A stretch of DNA of 29,803 nucleotides from JAKACU01 sp021821185 (GTDB lineage: Bacteria > Bacillota > Bacilli > Alicyclobacillales > SLC66), in the NCBI GenBank assembly GCA_027343965.1, contig DAHWJX010000026.1, forward strand, positions 1-29,803. The letters are read 5' to 3'. The position numbers and the translations under genes are program-made. The notes beneath the pieces are model-generated. The model had not been told where the DNA came from, made no database searches, and worked only from the letters and a program-made list of their open reading frames with translations. Below, one piece after another: positions 1 to 6,807 of the stretch; position 1 is the first letter of the stretch, and the number at the start of each line of letters is the position of its first letter.

Positions 1-1
1 C

Positions 2-172
2 AGCCGGGAATCTAGCAACGAGACAAACACCGAACGTGTATCGAGTAAACCAAATGCTACGACTCGCACACAACAATTAGAGAAGATCCGGCAGCAAATC
101 GCTAGCGGAAGTTACACAGTTGACGCAGGCACACTAGCGCAAAAGATTCTTGGCGCACATATTCTCAAGTAA
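2..172 (+). CDS. flgM: FlgM, anti-sigma-D factor (3' end only)
   Basis: This is the C-terminal 56 residues of a gene cut by the left edge of the window. The frame beginning at base 2 stays open to the TAA at 170-172. It ends in the typical FlgM C-terminus: a helix (KIRQQIASGSY), then TVDAGTLAQKIL and a short tail. In this family that C-terminal half binds and holds the flagellar sigma factor (SigD/FliA) until the hook is finished and FlgM is exported. The low-complexity Ser/Asn/Thr stretch before it fits the disordered N-terminal half. flgN follows 15 bases downstream and flgK after that, the order seen in Bacillus, which supports the call. The 5' end and promoter are outside the window. Confidence 0.85.
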   Translation, partial: SRESSNETNTERVSSKPNATTRTQQLEKIRQQIASGSYTVDAGTLAQKILGAHILK

Positions 173-187
173 GCACAGGTGATTGAT

Positions 188-502
188 ATGAGTGAAGCGG
201 ACAACGTAGTTCGAAATCCAGATCCTGAGCTGATTTTATCCGAACTTGAGCAGATCACAGAGACCGTCACTCAAGCTTTAGTAGACCATGACACAAAGGC
301 ATTAGAAAACTTAGTGATTCAGCAGATTCAGTGCGCCAAGCGTCTCGCTTCATGTATGAAAGAACAGATCGACAAAAAGCGTGTCTTAGCTCTTATCTCA
401 TGCGTCGATACGCAGCAGCAACTGGCGCAACAAGCGCTTGCTGTTACCGATGTATTTTTAGAAGGTTTGAACTCCGCACGTGCATTTAGCCGTCTGGGAT
501 GA
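188..502 (+). CDS. flgN: FlgN-like chaperone for hook-filament junction proteins
   Basis: This encodes a 104-residue, mostly helical protein between flgM and flgK, the usual place of flgN (yvyG). FlgN proteins are cytosolic chaperones that keep FlgK and FlgL soluble and deliver them to the flagellar export apparatus. The sequence shows heptad-like helices with many Glu and Gln (for example ELEQITETVTQAL and CAKRLASCMKEQ) and no signal or membrane segment. I chose ATG 188 because AGGTGA at 177-182 lies five bases before it; a GTG at 179 in the same frame would overlap that ribosome site. It is shorter than the roughly 140-160 residues common for FlgN, so the assignment leans on position. flgK starts 21 bases downstream, so the two are probably co-transcribed. 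Confidence 0.62.
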   Translation: MSEADNVVRNPDPELILSELEQITETVTQALVDHDTKALENLVIQQIQCAKRLASCMKEQIDKKRVLALISCVDTQQQLAQQALAVTDVFLEGLNSARAFSRLG

Positions 503-523
503 TTCTTTTGGGAGGTTTTTTTC

Positions 524-2011
524 ATGAACATTTCTACGTTTTTTGGGCTTAACGTGGGAATGAGTGCGCTTGACACGATGCAACAGGCTGAGGATGTTGT
601 CTCAAACAACATCGCGAACGCTAACACGACCGGTTATGTACGAGAGACCGCGTCGATTAGCGAACAGGCTCCTTTTCCAAACGTTCCGGCTAACGACTCG
701 CCACTACTTCACGGACAGTTGGGTCAAGGCTCTGAAGTGGCAGCGGTTACTCGTCAGACGAATGCTTTTATCAACGAACAGGATCGCGCAAACCAAGGCA
801 CTTTGCAGATGTTTCAAACGCACAGCCAAAATCTGACCCAGATCGAGTCGATTCTTAATGAACCTAGCTCCATGAGCATGCAAAATGCCGTGGATCAGTT
901 CTTTGCATCATGGCAAACGTTAAGCACCGACCCATCAAACACAGCGGCAAGACAAGCTGTCATTTCTCAAGGGCAGACTTTGGGACAAACGTTTCAGACG
1001 ATTACCACGCAGTTAGAACAAATGCAAAGCAACCTTTCGACGACTGTGCTTGGACAGATCGATCAGTTTAATAGCGATGCAAGCCAAGTAGCCACGTTAA
1101 ACACACAAATTGCTAATGTGGAGAGCAACAATCAAAACCCTAACCAATTACTCGATCAGCGTGGAAATTTACTTAACGATATGGCCAAATTGGCCAACAT
1201 CAGTTATTCGACACAAAGCAACGGCATGGTTAATGTCAGCATCGTTGGCCCATCCGGATCGTCTGGATCTCCAACCAGTGTCGTTAGTGGTGCTACCTCT
1301 ACCAAATTAAGCCTGAACACACAAACCGCAGGTGATGGTTCTTCCCTTCTTGCAACTAGTTCATTACTCTCAAACATAACGTCAGGATCGATAGCTGGTA
1401 ATGTTCAATCATTAGATGACACGCAAGGCATATTATCCAACCTTAATTCCTTTCTTAAAACGTTGGCTGATCAAGTGAATGCGATTCAAAACCCTTCTGG
1501 AACTGGCTCGAATCTATTTCAGATTACAAATAATCCATCATCGCCTTCAACGACACCGACCGGTAACCCAACTCAGGGAGATATCGTTTTGCAAGTTGCG
1601 CCAACACTCACTGCGTCAAATATCAATGCTGGTTCATCGCCAGGAGATAATTCGAATGCGCTTGCAATGGTGGCCTTACAAAATCAAACACCATCATCCT
1701 ATTGGCCTTATTCCTATACCTCCCTTGCTACGAGTAACTCGGTTACCACTACTAACTCCGGGACATTTGATCAGTCTTTGGCGCAAATCGTTTCAGGCCT
1801 AGGAATACAAGCGGCTCAGGTTAACTCTCAAGAGCAAACAGCTAATTCGCTGGCTTCGCAATCATCCAATCTTCGTCAGTCAATCTCTGGGGTTAATATC
1901 AATGAAGAAGCGGCCAACATGGTGGCATATCAAAACTCCTACAATGCCGCAGCGAAGTTCATTAGCGTTTACGACTCCATGTTACAAACGCTCATTGGTA
2001 TGATTCCCTGA
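524..2011 (+). CDS. flgK: FlgK, flagellar hook-filament junction protein 1
   Basis: FlgK (HAP1) forms the first of two junction rings between hook and filament outside the cell and is exported by the flagellar type III apparatus. The 495-residue product has the conserved rod/hook N-terminus (MSALDTMQQAEDVVSNNIAN then TTGYVRE, residues about 13-40). It also has the FlgK-type C-terminus with NINEEAANMVAYQNSY and a terminal helix ending MLQTLIGMIP. Both ends form the D0/D1 coiled coil. The middle is Ser/Thr/Asn/Gln rich and variable. GGGAGG at about 510-515 serves ATG 524. By my count the protein has only about 10 Lys plus Arg, a bias shared with FlgL, flagellin and FliD. It lies directly upstream of flgL in the standard order. 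Confidence 0.95.
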   Translation: MNISTFFGLNVGMSALDTMQQAEDVVSNNIANANTTGYVRETASISEQAPFPNVPANDSPLLHGQLGQGSEVAAVTRQTNAFINEQDRANQGTLQMFQTHSQNLTQIESILNEPSSMSMQNAVDQFFASWQTLSTDPSNTAARQAVISQGQTLGQTFQTITTQLEQMQSNLSTTVLGQIDQFNSDASQVATLNTQIANVESNNQNPNQLLDQRGNLLNDMAKLANISYSTQSNGMVNVSIVGPSGSSGSPTSVVSGATSTKLSLNTQTAGDGSSLLATSSLLSNITSGSIAGNVQSLDDTQGILSNLNSFLKTLADQVNAIQNPSGTGSNLFQITNNPSSPSTTPTGNPTQGDIVLQVAPTLTASNINAGSSPGDNSNALAMVALQNQTPSSYWPYSYTSLATSNSVTTTNSGTFDQSLAQIVSGLGIQAAQVNSQEQTANSLASQSSNLRQSISGVNINEEAANMVAYQNSYNAAAKFISVYDSMLQTLIGMIP

Positions 2012-2115
2012 CACGTCGAAAATTCACGAATCAGCGCAAAAAATGACAAATAGTAACCGTAGTTAATTATAGGTAGGTTGACTACATAGAGGTTTTAGGC
2101 AGGAGGTGGATCTCG

Positions 2116-3435
2116 TTGCGTATAACACAAAATATGATGACACAACAATTTCTTTATAATATCACGAACCAGAACCAACAGATGCAGACGCTGGAAAATG
2201 AACTATCAACCGGGAAAAGTCTTAACCAGCCATCAGACAATCCTCTTGGTGTTTCACAGGACATGGCGATTCGTGCTTCACTTAGTGAAACTACAGGTTA
2301 CTTGTCGACGATTCAGTCTGGCCTTAGCTGGATGCAAAACACCAGTTCGGCTCTTTCACAAATCGGAACAGCTCTACAAAGCCTGCAAAGCACAGTGCTT
2401 GAAGGGATCAACAGCACAAGTCAAAATCCATCGTCCCTGCAGGCCCTGTCTCAAACTGCCCAACAATTATCAAGCACCATCTATCAAGAACTAAACGCAA
2501 AACAAGGTGACAGTTATCTCTTTGGCGGTCTGCAAACTACGGTGGCCCCTTCTCTAGCGACACCAGCATCTTTTGCTACTGTTTCGACCACAGATGGTTC
2601 ATTCTCCATGATTTCAAGTTCTTTCACCGCGACGAGCAGTTCGAGCATGACGAATACTGGTACGCCGATCGCCACGACCATTTCAGATCCATCTACTATC
2701 TTGTCTCAGTCACAACCATATGAATTGCAAGCCTCAGAGAATGTAAATTCCGCAGGAACTGTAACGTCCGGAACGATAAGTTTGAAAAATCCATTTACGG
2801 GAGCACTGATAGCTAGCGGTTCCCTTGCTGGCGCCGCCAACGGCAGCATTGTCACATTAACTTCTGTTTCTGGAACTGCACAACTGACCATTACGCTAGG
2901 TAATCCCGTCAGCGTAGCTTCAGGAACAAGCGGGTCTTTTACCATCACAGACATGCTCGCTCCTAGCTCTGATATCACAGCAGGTTTTTCTCTTGCGTCA
3001 GGTGCAACTGGATCGATCAACTTTAATGTGGCGCCAAGCGTTACGGTCTCAACAAACGTTACCGCTGATCAGATTATGCAGTCTGGTGCCACAGGAACCA
3101 ATCTACAAAGCACGTTAAAAAGCATTTCGTCGGATTTGCTGGATGGTAACACCGCTGCATTGCAGTCAGATCTTACTAACCTGCAAAACAACATAACCAA
3201 TGTCACCAATATCGCTGCCGATGTAGGTTCACGTATTCAACAACTAACTGCCCTGCAAAACCAGTTAACGAACTACCAAAGCGTTCTTACCAATCAGAAG
3301 GGGGTGATTCAGAGCGCAAACATGGCACAGGTGATCAGCCAGTTCAATACCGATCAAACTGTGTACTCAGCGGCTCTAAAGATGGGCTCAGAAGTTTTGC
3401 TGCCTTCATTGATTAGCTATTTGCCCAACGGCTAA
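2116..3435 (+). CDS. flgL: FlgL, flagellar hook-filament junction protein 3
   Basis: FlgL (HAP3) is the second junction protein, between FlgK and the flagellin filament. The N-terminus (MRITQNMMTQQFLYNI, then LSTGKSLNQPSDNPLGV) and the C-terminus (SQFNTDQTVYSAALKMGSEV) are homologous to the flagellin D0/D1 ends, as expected. At 439 residues it is longer than the roughly 300 residues of Bacillus FlgL. The extra length is a central Ser/Thr/Gly-rich region, about residues 140-330, probably a surface-exposed domain. The start is TTG 2116, chosen because the excellent site AGGAGGTGG at 2101-2109 lies six bases upstream. The 104-base gap after flgK shows no clear terminator. The fliW and csrA genes that follow flgL in B. 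subtilis are absent here. Confidence 0.93.
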   Translation: MRITQNMMTQQFLYNITNQNQQMQTLENELSTGKSLNQPSDNPLGVSQDMAIRASLSETTGYLSTIQSGLSWMQNTSSALSQIGTALQSLQSTVLEGINSTSQNPSSLQALSQTAQQLSSTIYQELNAKQGDSYLFGGLQTTVAPSLATPASFATVSTTDGSFSMISSSFTATSSSSMTNTGTPIATTISDPSTILSQSQPYELQASENVNSAGTVTSGTISLKNPFTGALIASGSLAGAANGSIVTLTSVSGTAQLTITLGNPVSVASGTSGSFTITDMLAPSSDITAGFSLASGATGSINFNVAPSVTVSTNVTADQIMQSGATGTNLQSTLKSISSDLLDGNTAALQSDLTNLQNNITNVTNIAADVGSRIQQLTALQNQLTNYQSVLTNQKGVIQSANMAQVISQFNTDQTVYSAALKMGSEVLLPSLISYLPNG

Positions 3436-3450
3436 GTCAATTTCGATGAT

Positions 3451-3490
3451 GGATTCTTTTTATAACATCAAGTGAAAGGTTGGATATCCA
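3451..3490 (+). promoter_or_regulatory. hag leader with two GGA motifs, possible CsrA sites
   Basis: The untranslated stretch before flagellin contains GATGGATTC at about 3448-3456 and TTGGATATCC at 3480-3489. The second lies between the weak ribosome site AAAGG (3475-3479) and the start codon and is part of the perfect palindrome TGGATATCCA (3481-3490). In B. subtilis, CsrA represses hag by binding two GGA-containing sites in this position. Here that is only an inference from motif and placement, because no csrA or fliW gene lies nearby. Confidence 0.28.
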
Positions 3491-4833
3491 TGTCCGTCAA
3501 TTTTAGCGTAAATAATAATGCGCAAGCTCAATCCATTTTGCAAAACTTAAACAACGTACAAAACAGCCTTAATAACGAGTATAGTGCATTATCTACAGGA
3601 AACTCGGTCAATTCAGCTTCAGACAATCCGGCAGGCTATGCGATCTCGCAACAAATGACTGCACAAGTCAATGGCTTAAACCAAGCCACGCAAAATGCTC
3701 AGAACGGCATCAGCATGATTCAAACAGCAACAGGTGCCATGAATCAAGTTGAAACAATCATGCAAACCATGTCGAGTCTTGCAACAGAAGCATCGACGGC
3801 AGGCATGTCTTATTCAGACCGCGCCAACTTGCAGCTTGAGATGAACTCACTCGCACAACAAGTAAACAGCACGACCAACCAAACGCAATACAATGGCATC
3901 AACCTTTTGACTGGGCAATTTGCCAATGGCGCAACTGGTGGATCTACCCTTTCGGTTCAAGCTGGCGCGAACAAAGGTCAAAGTCTATCGTTTAACATTG
4001 CGGCGACTGACGTTACATCGCTTGGGATTGCTGGTACATCAGCCGCCGGCATTACGTTGGCTTCAACTTCCATAAATGCAGTTAGTTCTACCGGTACAAA
4101 TGGTGCTAGCTTTAGCACAACTGCCCAAAACTTCGTAACGTCAACCGGTAATGCGGTGACATTTGGCTCCAATACTTTATTTCAAAATGGCCAACAATTT
4201 GAAATCGCCATTACAGCTAGCCTAAGCGCAACATCTAGTGGGGTTAGTGTAACTTCTGAAAGTTTGCAACTGATGACAGCTAACGGAACTGATATCGGTG
4301 GTGCATTGACCATCTCTTCTGCTACTGCCAATTCAGGCGGAACAGTTACCTTGGGTGATTCGGCTACCAACTCGACACTTCAAATTAATTTAGCAGGTTC
4401 TGCAGGATTTTCCATATCAGCTAGCAGTACTGGTACATTTTCTGGCGTTATTGGATTCACGGCTACCGGTGGAACGAGTGCGCAAGCAGGGTCCCAACTG
4501 AATGGATGGCAAGCGTCATCTTCTGTTTCCGGCCTTAACATCATGAACCAGTCCAGCGCGCAAAGTGCCATCACTTCTATCCATAATGCATTAAATCAAC
4601 TATCTAGCGAACAAGCTAGCCTTGGTGCTGTTCAAAATCAATTGAACTACACCGTGTCCGACTTGCAAAACTCGTCGCAAAACCTGCAAAATGCAAAATC
4701 AACGATCACGAATACGAACATGGCTGCAGAGTATACGCAATTCTCGCAAAACCAAATTCTTGATCAGGTTGGCCAAAGCATGTTGGCACAAGCAGATCAA
4801 CAACCGGCTTCCATCTTAAAACTTCTTCAATAG
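3490..4833 (+). CDS. hag: Flagellin, filament subunit
   Basis: This encodes the filament subunit, exported through the hollow flagellum and polymerised under the FliD cap. The 447-residue product has both flagellin ends. The N-terminal D0/D1 includes the region aligned to the usual LSSGLRI segment (here LSTGNSVNSASDNPAGYAIS). The C-terminal D0/D1 ends NMAAEYTQFSQNQI...MLAQADQQPASILKLLQ. The middle, about residues 165-350, is a Ser/Thr/Gly-rich insertion typical of an exposed, possibly glycosylated domain. I chose ATG 3490, not the in-frame GTG 3472, because flagellins begin at this point and the GTG lacks a ribosome site. By my count it has only 1 Arg and 3 Lys, against about 16 acidic residues. 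The Arg residues common in the conserved N-terminus are replaced. Confidence 0.95.
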   Translation: MSVNFSVNNNAQAQSILQNLNNVQNSLNNEYSALSTGNSVNSASDNPAGYAISQQMTAQVNGLNQATQNAQNGISMIQTATGAMNQVETIMQTMSSLATEASTAGMSYSDRANLQLEMNSLAQQVNSTTNQTQYNGINLLTGQFANGATGGSTLSVQAGANKGQSLSFNIAATDVTSLGIAGTSAAGITLASTSINAVSSTGTNGASFSTTAQNFVTSTGNAVTFGSNTLFQNGQQFEIAITASLSATSSGVSVTSESLQLMTANGTDIGGALTISSATANSGGTVTLGDSATNSTLQINLAGSAGFSISASSTGTFSGVIGFTATGGTSAQAGSQLNGWQASSSVSGLNIMNQSSAQSAITSIHNALNQLSSEQASLGAVQNQLNYTVSDLQNSSQNLQNAKSTITNTNMAAEYTQFSQNQILDQVGQSMLAQADQQPASILKLLQ

Positions 4834-4872
4834 AAAATTGTCTGGAAAAGTTAGTCGCATAGCAACTCTTGA

Positions 4873-4916
4873 GAGAATCGCGTAGCTGTACAATACGCGA
4901 TTCTCCCCATAAGGGG
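4873..4916 (+). promoter_or_regulatory. Stem-loop between hag and fliD with alternative pairing at the fliD ribosome site
   Basis: A perfect 12-base inverted repeat, GAGAATCGCGTA (4873-4884) and TACGCGATTCTC (4894-4905), has a nine-base loop. It is not followed by a T-run, so it is not a normal intrinsic terminator. CCCC at 4905-4908 can also pair with GGGG at 4913-4916, the fliD ribosome site. It may protect the 3' end of hag mRNA, reduce readthrough or modulate fliD translation. The hairpin is seen directly; the roles are inferred. Confidence 0.5.
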
Positions 4917-4924
4917 TGAATCGC

Positions 4925-6484
4925 ATGTCTGTTAATCTTATGCAACAACTGAATACAATACCGAACCTAGGTGGAACTGGGTTACCGGTTCAACAGTATG
5001 CTTCTGAAATGCAGGCTGTCTTAACCGCACAACTAGAGCAAGTGCCAGACAATCAACTATCTACGTTATCAACGACACAAAGCGCCTTAAACAGTCTTCA
5101 ACCTGCCCTTCAACAATTGCAATCAGCTACGCAGACGCTGACGAGTTCACTGACATGGAATTCCGTGAATCTGACAACGACAGGAACGGGATTTTCCGCA
5201 ACATCATCGGCTGGCGCTCAACCTTCATCTTATTCTGTCATGGTCAATAACCTGTCGACATCACAGTGGAACACCGCAACGATTGCTTTAGCGACATCTA
5301 CAGGGAATTCTACCTTAACGGCCGGAACGTTTCAGATTGTCCCATCGTCCACTTCCGCGCTGACTGGAACTGCTACGATCACGGTCACTAGCGGAGAAAG
5401 TTTAAGTTCGATTGCTAGTGCAGTTAACACGTACACAGCTAACACAGGCGTTGTTGCCTCGATTATAGGTACCAATGGTGGATATGAACTGAGTTTTCAG
5501 GATGCGAACGCTGGTGCTACCAATAGTTTTTCTATCACGGATACTAGCGGTAATGTAATTTCCAGCCAGCTTGGCGTAACCCTTACCGCTTCGGCGACCG
5601 ATGCCTCCCTTACGATAGATGGATCCATTACGCTCACCTCATCAAGCAATGTCTTTACCAATGCTATTCCTAACGTCACCATCAACGCGTCTCAGGCTGG
5701 TAGCTCAGGCACTATCTTGTTGTCTCAAGATACAAACGGTGCCCTTTCGGCCGTTCAAACTTGGATGAATGCCTATAATTCCGTAATTTCAACCTTAAAC
5801 ACGGATACTGCCTACACACCGCCTAGTACGACGGGAGCTAATTCTCAAGGGCAAACAGGACCCTTATTTACTGATCCCGTAGCAACAGGGCTTTTATCAC
5901 AATTACCAAATTCCGTTAATTCATTTGCTCCATCAGGAAGTTCGGGGACTCAAGCCATTTATCAATCATTAGCCCAAATTGGCATCGTTGTTGATCCAAG
6001 TTCGGGCAAGCTTGAATTCCAATCAGCAAGTGGATTTTCATCAGGCAGTAGCAGTACAGCGTCATTTAGCGGGACACTTCCTTCTGGTCAGACACTGTTT
6101 ACTGATGCCATGAGTACAAATGCTGCCGCAGTACAGCAACTCTTCGGTGTCATTCAAACCACATCTCTATCTTCTGAGACGCCCACATCCGGGATTCTTG
6201 GACAAGTCAATACCGTATTAAATGAGTTTTTGGGATCCGGGACCAACAAAGGTGTTATTTCTAATGAATTGTCATCGATATCTCTGCAACAAACGCAAAT
6301 CAATAAATACCTGACACAGCTTAATCAAATGATCGCGAGCAACGTACAAAATTTTACAACACAACTTAACAATCTGAATTCTTCATTGGCACAATCAAGT
6401 GCCCAAATGAAACAACTTACTGCCTTGATCAACGGGTCATCATCAAGCAGTTCGTCATCAAGTAGCAGTTCATCGGGAGGCTAA
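4925..6484 (+). CDS. fliD: FliD, flagellar filament cap protein
   Basis: FliD (HAP2) sits at the filament tip and folds incoming flagellin subunits. The 519-residue product has the FliD N-terminal domain (residues about 1-110: a helical segment then SALNSLQPALQQLQSATQ) and a C-terminal domain with the final coiled coil (LTQLNQMIASNVQNFTTQLN...). The Ser/Thr-rich middle holds the exposed D2/D3 domains. ATG 4925 is preceded by AAGGGGTGAA (4911-4920); an in-frame GTG at 4916 lies inside that site. Two features are unusual. I count no Arg and only four Lys in the whole protein. The C-terminus is also extended by 13 consecutive Ser and Gly-Gly, written with mixed Ser codons. A fliT-like gene follows at once, as in many fliD-fliS-fliT operons. 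Confidence 0.93.
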   Translation: MSVNLMQQLNTIPNLGGTGLPVQQYASEMQAVLTAQLEQVPDNQLSTLSTTQSALNSLQPALQQLQSATQTLTSSLTWNSVNLTTTGTGFSATSSAGAQPSSYSVMVNNLSTSQWNTATIALATSTGNSTLTAGTFQIVPSSTSALTGTATITVTSGESLSSIASAVNTYTANTGVVASIIGTNGGYELSFQDANAGATNSFSITDTSGNVISSQLGVTLTASATDASLTIDGSITLTSSSNVFTNAIPNVTINASQAGSSGTILLSQDTNGALSAVQTWMNAYNSVISTLNTDTAYTPPSTTGANSQGQTGPLFTDPVATGLLSQLPNSVNSFAPSGSSGTQAIYQSLAQIGIVVDPSSGKLEFQSASGFSSGSSSTASFSGTLPSGQTLFTDAMSTNAAAVQQLFGVIQTTSLSSETPTSGILGQVNTVLNEFLGSGTNKGVISNELSSISLQQTQINKYLTQLNQMIASNVQNFTTQLNNLNSSLAQSSAQMKQLTALINGSSSSSSSSSSSSSGG

Positions 6485-6500
6485 GAGGTGATACAATCAT

Positions 6501-6791
6501 ATGATAGCGCCCTTATTACGCATACATCAGCTAGGAACACTGATTCTGACAGCTCTATGCGAAGGAAACTATTACAGATGCTATGTTCTTATGATGGAGC
6601 GCACCCACGCATTAAACGAACTATCGCCTAACTTAGCACTTGATCGAGACGACCTCGTCTCCATCCAGAAGCAAACTGTAGTTATCGAATGTAGTATTCA
6701 AGAGAAGGCAAAAGAAATTCAAGGAGCCTTGGCAAGAGAAGCACAAACAGCTAATGCTCGACTATCTTACGCAAAAAACAGTATCACTTAG
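6501..6791 (+). CDS. FliT-like flagellar export chaperone
   Basis: This encodes a 96-residue helical protein starting 16 bases after fliD stops, with AAGAGGTGA (6484-6492) as ribosome site. FliT proteins are small helical chaperones of FliD. The layout resembles them: a short N-terminal helix, an R-x-x-x-L segment (MERTHALNELSPNL), a helix rich in Glu and Gln (LVSIQKQTVVIECSIQEKAK) and a terminal helix with Ala and Tyr. There is no signal peptide, zinc motif or membrane helix. Similarity is weak and position is the main argument. It could also be another accessory protein of the filament operon. The glycosyltransferase gene begins 16 bases downstream. Confidence 0.55.
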   Translation: MIAPLLRIHQLGTLILTALCEGNYYRCYVLMMERTHALNELSPNLALDRDDLVSIQKQTVVIECSIQEKAKEIQGALAREAQTANARLSYAKNSIT

Positions 6792-6807
6792 ACGACAGGT
6801 GGTTTCA

